A stretch of 64,000 nucleotides of DNA from Natrononativus amylolyticus (GTDB taxonomy: Archaea > Halobacteriota > Halobacteria > Halobacteriales > Natrialbaceae), in assembly GCF_024362525.1 (NCBI RefSeq), contig NZ_CP101459.1, positions 62,001 through 126,000 of the forward strand. The letters are read 5' to 3'. The notes under the pieces are model-generated. The model was given only the letters and a program-made list of their open reading frames with translations, had not been told where the DNA came from and ran no database searches. A program made the position numbers and the translations under genes. The stretch's first letter is position 1. Each line of letters opens with the position of its first letter. Positions 1 to 8,186 of this stretch are shown in pieces.

Positions 1-89
1 AACCCGGCTGATCGAGGAACCTGTGACACGCGGGTCGTCACAGCAGCGACCCCGCAGTCGGCCACCGGCAGTCACGAATGCGGGCGATA

Positions 90-98
90 AGTATATTA
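90..98 (+). promoter_or_regulatory. TATA box of ridA
   Basis: An AT-rich core (GTATATTA) stands out of GC-rich surroundings about 25-30 bases before the ATG at 122. That spacing puts transcription start at or just before the start codon, the leaderless layout common in haloarchaea. It also argues against the longer reading frame that opens at 23. Confidence 0.55.
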
Positions 99-121
99 CG
101 GCGATCTCCGATGATGGCTGT

Positions 122-496
122 ATGCGGCCAATAGAACCAACCGATGGTGCATCGACGTCGTACCCATACTCCTCCGGCATCGTGGAGGGACCGGCAGTCT
201 ACGTGTCCGGACACATCGGCACCGATCCCGAGACGGGCGAGGTCGTCGATGGAGGGATCGAGGCCGAAACGAAACAGGCACTCGCAAACATCGCGGCAGT
301 GCTCGAGGCAGCAGACGCCTCGCTCGAGGACGTCGTCAAGACGACCGTGTACCTGACCGATGCCGACGATTTTGAGGGGTTCAACGCGGCCTACGAATCC
401 CAACTGTCCGAACCGTACCCTGCGCGGACGACGGTCGTGTCCGATCTGGTCGTCGACGCAGCGATCGAGATCGACGTCGTAGCGACGGTGTCGTAG
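122..496 (+). CDS. ridA: RidA family enamine/imine deaminase
   Basis: A 124-residue protein of the RidA/YjgF/YER057c/UK114 family. Family members hydrolyse reactive 2-aminoacrylate-type enamines released by PLP enzymes, in the cytosol, usually as trimers. The length is typical (about 125). The C-terminal signature is present: Arg102 in PARTTV, the family's carboxylate-binding arginine, and an acidic residue in AIEIDVVA. The start at 122 was chosen over the frame opening at 23 because it matches the family N-terminus and the TATA spacing. It stands alone, 125 bases before the peptide transporter operon. The assignment is firm; the physiological substrate is not shown by sequence. Confidence 0.9.
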   Translation: MRPIEPTDGASTSYPYSSGIVEGPAVYVSGHIGTDPETGEVVDGGIEAETKQALANIAAVLEAADASLEDVVKTTVYLTDADDFEGFNAAYESQLSEPYPARTTVVSDLVVDAAIEIDVVATVS

Positions 497-603
497 CTCG
501 ACTCACGACCAGCCAGCGCGTCACCACCGGTGGCGCGACAACTGTCGCTCACGACGAGGCGCCCACACGACGACTCAATCCGCTGGGGTCCTACCCGAAC
601 GAC

Positions 604-609
604 TTTATA
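604..609 (+). promoter_or_regulatory. TATA box of the peptide-transport operon
   Basis: TTTATA lies 35 bases before the ATG at 639 and only 17 before the ATG at 621. With the usual 22-27 base TATA-to-start distance, transcription would begin near 630. The 621 ATG is therefore probably outside the mRNA, and 639 is the preferred start. Confidence 0.5.
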
Positions 610-638
610 CTATTAGGTCTATGGAGTATGATAACGCC

Positions 639-2315
639 ATGCACAATCGTAGACGCTTTCTTAAAGCGACAGCAGTGGCGGGGACTGCTGTTGGACTGTC
701 AGGGTGTCTTGGGGAGGACGACGACGACCACGACCTGCCGGCACCGGAGGACGACGAAGAGTACGAAGAACTCGATACGATCGAGTGGGTCGGCATCTCG
801 CGTGACGCGGCGCCCCTTCGGAACGAAGCGCAGGGGATGATCGCCGACCAGTGGGCGGAACTCGGCATCGACGTGAACGTCGATATCCGGGATCTGAGCG
901 GACTGTTCGATCGCTGGTACGATCGGGATTTCGATGTCCTGACACTCTGGGTCGTCGCGCGACCGGACCGACTCGACCCGTTCTTCATGCTGGTGCACAA
1001 CTTCCACTCCGATTACGCGGACGAAGGGGAGAACGCGATCCAGTTCCGAAGCGACGAGTACGACGAACTTGCGGATCGAATTCGAAGCGAAATGGACGAA
1101 GACGCCCGCCAGGAGGCAGTCATGGAGGCCCAGGAGATTCTGGCCGAGGAACAGCCCGTCATCCCGATTTACCATCAGGATGCGCTCTCCGCAGCGAACG
1201 AATCGTCTTTCGGCGGGTGGACTGAGCAGATCGGTGCGTATCCGTACTGGAGCGTTGCGGTTCTCGACAACCTCGAGCCGGTCGATGGCCAGGATCAGTT
1301 TACGTTGGCGTCGCTCGAGGAGCCGACAACGATTCACCCGATGGCAATCCAGGGGAACGCAGCGGCCGAGGCGACGAAGATGATCTTCTCGCGGCTGGTT
1401 CGGTACACAACCGACGGCGAACCGGAACCAGCCGCCGCGAGTGAAATCGAGGTCGTGGACGATACGACAGTCGAAGTGGAGTTACGCGAGGATATCACGT
1501 TCCACGATGGTGAATCGCTGACGGCCGACGACGTGCAGTTCACGATGGACTACTATCAGGAATACGAGGTCCCGTACATGGCTGGCTACTACGACGTCGT
1601 CGAAAGCGTCGACGTCGTCGACGATGAGACGGTCCATTTCAACCTCGAGGAGCCCGACGCCTCGTTTACGACGGTCTCGCTCTCCCAGCTTAACATCCTC
1701 CCCCAACACATCTGGGAGGACGTCGTCGACGACGAAGGGATCTCTCATCCCAACGAGTACACCGACGACGAGGTGTACGTCGGCAGCGGCCCGTTCGAGT
1801 TCGTGACCTACGATCCCCAGGATCAGATCGTCTACGAAACGTACGACGACTACCCCCTCGCGGAGATCGACTTCGAGACGCTCGTCTGGTCGCTCTACGG
1901 GTCCGAGTCGACCGCCTTCGGGGCCGTCGAGCAGGGAGAAGCCGACTGCATCCAGGAGATCCAGGTCACCCACTTCGAAGAAGCAGAGGCGAATGAGGAC
2001 CTCAAAGCGACCGCGTCAGAATCCCACGGCGTGACGAGCGTCTGGTTACAGAACGAACGTGATCCGTTCACCGACCAGGCGTTCCGTCAGGCGCTCGCCC
2101 ACGTGACCGACAAACAGCGTGTCGTTCAGGTGATCCTAGAAGGGCGCGGGCAGGAAGCGACGTCGCAGATCGCTCCCGCGAACGACGCGTGGCACAACCC
2201 CGACCTGCCGGCGTACGACGGTGGTGTCGAGGAGGCCATCGACGTCCTCTCCGACGCGGGCTATCGATGGGATGATGGAACGCTCCTCGCGCCAGCAGAT
2301 CGATTCACAGAATGA
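639..2315 (+). CDS. SBP family 5 peptide-binding lipoprotein with apparently permuted domain order
   Basis: This is the extracytoplasmic binding protein (558 residues) of the Dpp/Opp-type ABC transporter encoded downstream. It begins with a Tat signal (RRRFLK) and a lipobox ending at Cys23 (LSGC), so it is probably lipid-anchored outside the membrane. The order of SBP_5 landmarks is unusual. Motifs normally found in the last third come first: GIDVNVDIRD near 82, RPDRLDPFFM near 108 and PVIPIYH near 168. Motifs normally found in the first two thirds follow: TFHDGESLTADDV near 287, GSGPFEF near 382 and ALAHVTDKQ near 485. The chain ends where canonical proteins would continue into the first block. 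I read this as a circular permutation. Its stop overlaps the permease start (ATGA), so the operon is translationally coupled. Confidence 0.85.
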   Translation: MHNRRRFLKATAVAGTAVGLSGCLGEDDDDHDLPAPEDDEEYEELDTIEWVGISRDAAPLRNEAQGMIADQWAELGIDVNVDIRDLSGLFDRWYDRDFDVLTLWVVARPDRLDPFFMLVHNFHSDYADEGENAIQFRSDEYDELADRIRSEMDEDARQEAVMEAQEILAEEQPVIPIYHQDALSAANESSFGGWTEQIGAYPYWSVAVLDNLEPVDGQDQFTLASLEEPTTIHPMAIQGNAAAEATKMIFSRLVRYTTDGEPEPAAASEIEVVDDTTVEVELREDITFHDGESLTADDVQFTMDYYQEYEVPYMAGYYDVVESVDVVDDETVHFNLEEPDASFTTVSLSQLNILPQHIWEDVVDDEGISHPNEYTDDEVYVGSGPFEFVTYDPQDQIVYETYDDYPLAEIDFETLVWSLYGSESTAFGAVEQGEADCIQEIQVTHFEEAEANEDLKATASESHGVTSVWLQNERDPFTDQAFRQALAHVTDKQRVVQVILEGRGQEATSQIAPANDAWHNPDLPAYDGGVEEAIDVLSDAGYRWDDGTLLAPADRFTE

Positions 2316-3295
2316 GGCTACAGTATGTCCTCAAGCGGGCGGGGTTCGCTGTGGGGTCGATCTTCGTCGTCGCGAACCTCCTGTTCTTTCTGTTTCGGTT
2401 GACCCCCGGCGACCCGAGTACGGTCGTCGCCGACCCGACGATGCCCGCGGAGGCCAGACAGGAGATCCTCGAACAGCACGGCCTCACTGAACCACTGTAC
2501 GTCCAGTACGTAACGTACATGCAGAACCTCCTGACGGGCGATCTCGGAACCTCGTTCCAGCGCAACGAGCCGGTTCTCTCGATCCTGCTCGATACCACGC
2601 TGAATACGATCGTGCTGATGCTCACCTCGGTGTTGCTCGCGTTTGGGATCGGAATCACGATCGGTGCGTTTCTGTCCTGGCGGCGAAACACCTTGATCGA
2701 CACGATCGGTATCGGGACGATCATCCTGTTCTACGCCGCTCCTGTGTTCTGGACCGGGATGGTCGGGATCATGATCTTCTCGTTTCATCTCGGGTGGGTG
2801 CCATCGGGCGGGATGCGGAGTGCAGGCTACTCATCAGATATGCTACTCGACCGATACCTCTCGATGGACTTCCTGCGACACCTCGCGTTACCGCTTCTCG
2901 TGACGACGCTGTACTGGCTCACCGCGCCGACGTTCATCATGCGAAACAACATGATCGACGTCCTCGGCGAGGACTTCATCAAGATGGGGCGCGCCCAGGG
3001 GCTGTCCGAACGGAGTTTGATCTACAGACACGCGGCCAGAAACTCCCTGTTGCCCGTCGTACACTACGGGGCGATCGCGGTCGGCTTTGCGTTCGGCGGC
3101 TCCGTCGTCATCGAGACGGTGTTTTCCTGGCCGGGCGTCGGTCGGTTGATGTGGCAGGCAGTGCTTCAAGAGGACTATCCGCTTGCACAAGGGGCGTTCC
3201 TGATGCTCGCGACGGTCATCATCACACTGAACTTCCTGGTCGACATGATCAGCGTTATCATCGATCCACGGACTGAAACGGAGACGGTGACATAG
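2312..3295 (+). CDS. dppB: Dipeptide/oligopeptide ABC permease, DppB type
   Basis: An inner permease subunit of 327 residues. The hydrophobic N-terminal helix is followed by the DppB hallmark RLTPGDPST and a six-helix permease core. A cytoplasmic coupling (EAA-type) segment near the C-terminus includes ETVFSWPGVGRLM, the loop that contacts the ATPases. The start overlaps the binding-protein stop by four bases. DppC follows with no gap. With DppC it should form the membrane pore for peptide uptake; substrate class cannot be fixed from sequence. Confidence 0.92.
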   Translation: MRLQYVLKRAGFAVGSIFVVANLLFFLFRLTPGDPSTVVADPTMPAEARQEILEQHGLTEPLYVQYVTYMQNLLTGDLGTSFQRNEPVLSILLDTTLNTIVLMLTSVLLAFGIGITIGAFLSWRRNTLIDTIGIGTIILFYAAPVFWTGMVGIMIFSFHLGWVPSGGMRSAGYSSDMLLDRYLSMDFLRHLALPLLVTTLYWLTAPTFIMRNNMIDVLGEDFIKMGRAQGLSERSLIYRHAARNSLLPVVHYGAIAVGFAFGGSVVIETVFSWPGVGRLMWQAVLQEDYPLAQGAFLMLATVIITLNFLVDMISVIIDPRTETETVT

Positions 3296-4231
3296 ATGGC
3301 TGGACGCTCAGATACCACGACGTTTCTCGATTCGCATCTCTCGGAGAATCGGCGAATCGTGCTCGAGAAATTCTGGGAGCAACTCATCGGCGTCGCGGGG
3401 GACATCCGACGAAACCGAACGGCGTTCGCCGCGCTCATCGTTCTCACGACGTTCGTGGTCGTCGCCGTCTTTGCCCCGTACATCGCGCCGTACGAACCGA
3501 TGGCCTATCACGACAGCCCCGATGGGACCGCAATGGGGATGGAACCGCCGAGCAGTACCCACATCTTCGGAACGACGAGCCTCGGCCAGGACGTCTTCAG
3601 CCAGTGGGTGTTCGCCGCTCGCGCCTCCCTGCTTGTCGGGTTCCTCTCTGGCCTGTCAGTGACGGTCATCGGCGTCACCGTCGGGCTTGTCGCCGGCTAC
3701 TACAAGGGGACAGTCGACCTCGTCCTCATGCGCGTCGTCGACGTCCTCTACGGGATTCCGGCAACACCGCTCATCCTCATCGTCGCGATGTTCTTCGGCA
3801 GTTCACTGTGGACGGTGATTATCGCGATGGTCCTGATTCTCTGGCGAACGATGGCACGGGTGATTCGGTCACAGACGCTGTCGCTCGCTGAACGCCCGTT
3901 CGTGAAAGCCGCGCGGGCGAGCGGTGCGAGTGATCTCAGGATCATCTTCATCCACATCGCCCCGAACCTACTCCCGCTCATCTTCATCCAGGGTACCCTC
4001 GCCGTCGGGACGGCGATCCTGCTCGAGGCAGGGGTGTCGTTCCTGGGAATCGGTGCGGAACTCAGTTGGGGATCGATGCTGCAGATGACGTTCGCGACGG
4101 GTGCGATCCGCTATGCGCCGTGGTGGGTCTTCCCACCGGGAATCGCACTCACGTTGCTCATCATGTCGCTGTTCTTCCTCTCGCGAGCGATCGAAGATAT
4201 CGCCCAGCCGGAGATGAGGTCCGTCAAATGA
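3296..4231 (+). CDS. dppC: Dipeptide/oligopeptide ABC permease, DppC type
   Basis: The second permease subunit, 311 residues. A cytoplasmic N-terminal stretch of about 40 residues precedes the first helix, as in DppC/OppC. The segment HIFGTTSLGQDVFS is the usual DppC motif after helix 1. The EAA-type coupling loop reads EAGVSFLGIGAELSWG. It starts one base after the dppB stop and is followed after 37 bases by the two ATPase genes. It is expected to pair with the 2312-3295 product. Confidence 0.92.
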   Translation: MAGRSDTTTFLDSHLSENRRIVLEKFWEQLIGVAGDIRRNRTAFAALIVLTTFVVVAVFAPYIAPYEPMAYHDSPDGTAMGMEPPSSTHIFGTTSLGQDVFSQWVFAARASLLVGFLSGLSVTVIGVTVGLVAGYYKGTVDLVLMRVVDVLYGIPATPLILIVAMFFGSSLWTVIIAMVLILWRTMARVIRSQTLSLAERPFVKAARASGASDLRIIFIHIAPNLLPLIFIQGTLAVGTAILLEAGVSFLGIGAELSWGSMLQMTFATGAIRYAPWWVFPPGIALTLLIMSLFFLSRAIEDIAQPEMRSVK

Positions 4232-4268
4232 CTCGCCACCCCAGCCCAGAATCCAGAACGAGTACACG

Positions 4269-5282
4269 ATGACATTACTAGACGTAAACGAGCTGTCGAT
4301 CGAATATCGAACCGACGAGCAGACGATCCACGCCGTTAACGATGTGAGTTTCACCCTTCAGGAGGGGGAGATCCTGTGTATCGTCGGCGAGAGTGGCTGC
4401 GGGAAGACGACACTCGCCGAAGCGCTCGTTGGATTGCTCCCCTCCAACGGCGTCGTCTCCGGTGGCAACATCATGCTAGACGAGACAGATCTCGCCCAAC
4501 TGTCCGAATCCGAGTACAAGGACTTCCGCGCAACGGAAATCTCGTATGTGATCCAAAGCGCGATGAATGCACTTGATCCAGTATATCCGATCAAAAAACA
4601 GTTTATAGAAGTCATCAGAACCCATACAGATTTGTCGAAGGGGGAGGCGCTCGAGCGCAGCGAGCAAATGCTCGAGAACGTCGGCATCGATGCGAACCGG
4701 ATCAACGACTACCCCCACGAGCTCTCCGGTGGCCAGCGACAGCGGGTGGTGATCGCGTTCTCGTTGCTCTTAGAGCCCTCGATCGTGGTGGCAGACGAGC
4801 CGACGACGGGTCTCGATGTCGTCGTCCAGGACGACGTACTGGAGATGATCCTCGACCTCCAGCGGTCGCTGAACAACTCCATGATCATCATCACCCACGA
4901 TATGAGCGTGGTCGCGGAGATCGCAGATCGTGTCATCGTGATGTATGGGGGTGAGATCGCCGAAATCGGCCCGGTTAGCGAGATCTTCAACCACAGTGCA
5001 CATCCGTATACGATGGGGTTGAACAACGCGTTTCCGACGCTCGAGGTCGATGTGGATCAACTCATCAGCATTCCGGGGTCGCCACCCGAGCTTCTATCAG
5101 AACCAAGTGAGTGTCAGTTTATGGAGCGGTGTCCGTTCTCAACAGACGAGTGTTATACCCGGCCGCCGCTCGATACCGTCGACGGGACGGCGGACCATCG
5201 AGCGAAGTGTCACTATGTGGAGGATCGACGTGAGTTCAGGGACCGGGCTGCACACGCTGAAACCTGGGAGCCAGAGCAATGA
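4269..5282 (+). CDS. dppD: Peptide ABC transporter ATPase, DppD type
   Basis: An ABC ATPase of 337 residues that powers the transporter encoded just upstream. Walker A is GESGCGKTTL (near 38-47), the signature is LSGGQRQRV, Walker B is VVADEPTTGLD, and the switch histidine is in IITHD. The C-terminal tail carries the oligopeptide-ATPase cysteine motif CQFMERCPFSTDEC, typical of DppD/OppD. The stop overlaps the start of the next ATPase gene by four bases. The two ATPases should form a heterodimer. Confidence 0.93.
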   Translation: MTLLDVNELSIEYRTDEQTIHAVNDVSFTLQEGEILCIVGESGCGKTTLAEALVGLLPSNGVVSGGNIMLDETDLAQLSESEYKDFRATEISYVIQSAMNALDPVYPIKKQFIEVIRTHTDLSKGEALERSEQMLENVGIDANRINDYPHELSGGQRQRVVIAFSLLLEPSIVVADEPTTGLDVVVQDDVLEMILDLQRSLNNSMIIITHDMSVVAEIADRVIVMYGGEIAEIGPVSEIFNHSAHPYTMGLNNAFPTLEVDVDQLISIPGSPPELLSEPSECQFMERCPFSTDECYTRPPLDTVDGTADHRAKCHYVEDRREFRDRAAHAETWEPEQ

Positions 5283-6397
5283 CCGCGCCAACGCTTTTCG
5301 AGATCCGAAACCTTCGGAAGCTGTACCAGACCCGCAGCCAGGGGATCCTCTCCCAGCTGTTCGGCGAGTCAGCGCACCTCAAAGCCGTCGACGACGTCAG
5401 CTTTGATATCAACGAAGGCGAGATACTCGGGCTCGCCGGCCAAAGTGGGTGTGGGAAATCGACGCTTGGAGAACTGCTGGTCGGACTCCAGCCACCCACG
5501 GACGGCGAGATTCGCTTCCGCGGAGAGAACATCCTCGAGTACGACTCCGACCAGATGAAGGCGTTCCGGGAGAAGTGCCAGGTCATCTTCCAGGATCCGT
5601 ACGAAGCGCTGAACCCACGGTTTCCCGTCACGCGTCTGGTATCAGAGCCACTGACGATTCACGGCATCCGGGATCGAGAGACGCGCCAAGCCCGCATCAT
5701 GGAAGCGTTGCAGGACGCCGGCCTTCGTGATCCGGGAAAGTACCTCGACAAACTCCCGTCTGAACTCTCCGGCGGACAGCGCCAGCGCGTCTGCATTGCT
5801 CGCGCGCTGGTCCTGGATCCGGATTTCATCGTCGCAGACGAACCCGTGTCGATGTTAGACGTCAGCGTCCAGACCGCGATCCTGAATCTCTTCCACGAAC
5901 TCCAGGAAAAACGAGATCTCGCGATGTTGTACGTCTCGCACGATCTCTCGACGATCAATTACCTCGCTGATCGAACGATGATCATGTACCTGGGGGACGC
6001 CGTCGAAATCGGCCCGACGAAAGACGTCATCCACGAGCCGTCGCACCCGTACACGGAGTCCCTCCTCGACGCAGTTCCACAGCCCGATCCGGACCGTCGA
6101 CGAGCCGGGAGCCAGATCCAAGGCGAGATCCCTGACCCGATCAACCTACCGAGCGGCTGTCGGTTCCACCCGCAATGTCCGTACAAATCCGAGACGTGTG
6201 TTACTGTAGAGCCGCCCCTCGAACACAAACCCCTGCCACAGGAGACGGAGTCCGGAAACGGCCCGGAATCGCACACGACCAAACGGGTCGCCTGCCACCA
6301 TCCGGTCGGAGAGGAACTCGGAATCGACGAGGCACCCAGCTCCGGTGAGCACCATGAGGTCAACGGGGAGGATTCGGCGACCGGAATCGAGCGGTGA
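5279..6397 (+). CDS. dppF: Peptide ABC transporter ATPase, DppF type
   Basis: The partner ATPase, 372 residues and last gene of the operon. Walker A is GQSGCGKSTL, the signature LSGGQRQRV, Walker B IVADEPVSMLD and the switch region YVSHDLST. The oligopeptide-ATPase C-terminal motif CRFHPQCPYKSETC is present. A hydrophilic tail of about 60 residues follows, rich in Glu, Gly and Pro and unlikely to be structured. No operon gene follows; the next coding-like DNA is a broken protease. Confidence 0.92.
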   Translation: MTAPTLFEIRNLRKLYQTRSQGILSQLFGESAHLKAVDDVSFDINEGEILGLAGQSGCGKSTLGELLVGLQPPTDGEIRFRGENILEYDSDQMKAFREKCQVIFQDPYEALNPRFPVTRLVSEPLTIHGIRDRETRQARIMEALQDAGLRDPGKYLDKLPSELSGGQRQRVCIARALVLDPDFIVADEPVSMLDVSVQTAILNLFHELQEKRDLAMLYVSHDLSTINYLADRTMIMYLGDAVEIGPTKDVIHEPSHPYTESLLDAVPQPDPDRRRAGSQIQGEIPDPINLPSGCRFHPQCPYKSETCVTVEPPLEHKPLPQETESGNGPESHTTKRVACHHPVGEELGIDEAPSSGEHHEVNGEDSATGIER

Positions 6398-6599
6398 GAA
6401 CCGCTGTTGGTGAACACAGCGACCCGTTCGCGACCCAAGGACGACGTCCGTCCCGGCGAACGGAGCTGTGATGACGGCGAGAGCGTACCCACGCCGAACG
6501 TGTACAGGAGACCAGAGAGACGGCTGTAGACAGTGCGACAGGTGTCAGGGAGGCACCACCACACGAGAGCGGGCCGAGAGCTCGAAGAACACGCTGCTC

Positions 6600-7712
6600 A
6601 CGGCACCCGACGGACCTACCTCATCCCCCACGGCGTCGACCGCGACGCCCTCGACCACACGTTCTTCAACGTCGACTACCTCCTCGAGTACGGCTACACG
6701 GGCGCCGAGCACGACGCTATCCCGGTCGTCGCCAGATTCCCCGCGGACCGGGCGGTGTCGGCCGCCGACGCGGGCGCCTTCGGCGGCACCAACGCCCGGG
6801 CGCTCCCGACGGCGAACGGTCGTCGCCGTGGGCATCCCCGAGCGAGACCTGCGCGCAGCGGCCGACGTCACGACCCTCACCGCGGACCTCGAGTTCCTTA
6901 ATCTGGATCGGGCCTACGAGGCGATCCTCGACGAGTCGGCACCACGGATCGGGGCCGGCGAGGCGCGCGCGGCGTTCGCCGTCGACGGCGAGGGCGTTCG
7001 GATCGCGGTCATCGACACCGGGATCGATCCCGACGGCCCGAACCAGCCGCCGCACGTGGCCAACGTCCACGTGCCCGGCCTCTCGGCGTTCAACCGGATC
7101 CCGCCGGGTGAGACGACCCTCGAGGTCGCGTTCGACCCCACCCATGACGGCTCCGGATCCGCGTCGATCGTCGGCGTCGAGGCCTACTACGCCCACGGCG
7201 TGGCCACTGCCCCGTTCGAGGACGCCGACGGCTGGTACGAGGCGGACGTCGTCGATCGGGGTGCGAACCGGTACGCGGTCGGCCTCGAGGCGGCGGGTAA
7301 GGCCGTCGACCTCGCGCTCGCGGTGACCACCGACGCGGGCGCCACCGTGCGTGTGACGACGCTCAGGGCCGTCCGCGTCGGCCACCCGATCGATATCCGC
7401 CCGGACGAACTCGACATCCTATCGAACCAGCGCGTTCCCGTCGTCCTCAAGCTGACCGACGACTTCGACCCCCACGCCATCGACGAATCGACGCTCCGCT
7501 TCGGCGCACCAGAGGCGGTCGCCGCGGGTGGAGGTGCCCCGGACGTAGGCGTTCAACGCCGGGGCGACGGGAGTGTCCAGGCCCAGTTCGTCGCGAGCGA
7601 GATGGGTTGTGGCTGCGACGACGACCCGACGGTGGGTCACCTCGTCGGCGAACTCGCCGACGGCACGCCCGTGTTCGGCTCGGATCTGATCGAACGCATC
7701 GTCTGTGAGTGA
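6600..7712 (+). pseudogene. Remnant of a secreted subtilisin-like (S8) protease
   Basis: Pieces of one protease lie in two frames. From about 6611 to 6810 one frame reads like an S8 inhibitor propeptide (FFNVDYLLEYGYTGAEHD). Around 6810 it shifts, and another frame continues with the propeptide end and the catalytic aspartate motif VRIAVIDTGID (near 7001). The His and Ser motifs that should follow are absent, so most of the catalytic domain is deleted. The 3' part (to 7712) resembles a C-terminal domain found after such enzymes: HPIDIRPDELDILSNQRVPV, a TDDFD segment and a G-x-DLIERIV end. No intact start or signal peptide is seen. The product would be inactive. Confidence 0.65.
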
Positions 7713-7809
7713 CGACCGCCACGGCTACTGGGATGCCCGGACGGACCAAGCCCCCGATCGAGCGTTTCGTCGACGGGGGCGGGCGCTGCCTCCATCCCTT
7801 CACCAGTCG

Positions 7810-7841
7810 TGAATCGCCTCGAGGTCAAGCCCCGAGGCGGG
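7810..7841. repeat. IS200/IS605-type terminal palindrome, copy 1
   Basis: The arms CGCCTCG (7815-7821) and CGAGGCG (7833-7839) can fold into a hairpin around AGGTCAAGCCC. Almost the same block recurs at 19111-19147 and 53082-53110. Subterminal hairpins of this kind mark the ends of single-strand (Y1/HUH) IS elements. No transposase remains beside this copy, so it is probably a relic or a non-autonomous end. Confidence 0.5.
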
Positions 7842-8170
7842 TCACTGCAGATTGAAGGCTTCGTGGTCGCTGCGAACGCTGACTTCGAGTATCCGGTAGA
7901 GTTCCGTGCACACGCCACGGACGAACCCACTCGTTCAATGCCAATTCCCATTAACTATAATATTGTCTAACCCAGTGTGTTGCATGTTCCTATGTGCCAC
8001 AGCATGGGATGAACCACATACGAAGGTAAAATCAGCTAATCGGCCAGTACAATATCAAAAACACAACGTTACGAACAATAGTAATGAAGAAACAACGACT
8101 CATGACGGAGACCGTGGCCCCCTTCGCACCGGGAGCTGTACAGGCCATAATCACAGATGATGATAACAGA

Positions 8171-8175
8171 AGGAG
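8171..8175 (+). promoter_or_regulatory. Shine-Dalgarno of the NSS symporter gene
   Basis: AGGAG lies 11 bases before the ATG at 8187. A clear ribosome-binding site is not the rule for first genes in haloarchaea. It implies a leadered mRNA and fixes the start. Confidence 0.5.
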
Positions 8176-8186
8176 CGTGATCTAAG

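Larger units (their letters stand above)
7713..8186. other. Intergenic stretch with an IS-type palindrome
   Basis: No complete gene is visible. A hairpin sits at 7815-7839 (see repeat entry). Just past it, the minus strand has a short open stretch ending in a stop that reads like a protein C-terminus (ELYRILEVSVRSDHEAFNLQ), perhaps a gene cut off by the palindrome. From about 7930 the DNA turns AT-rich and presumably holds the promoter of the symporter gene. Confidence 0.5.

Noticed and set aside
621-638. Binding-protein start at the 621 ATG
   Set aside because: It would add six residues before the Tat signal and lies too close to the TATA box to be in the mRNA.
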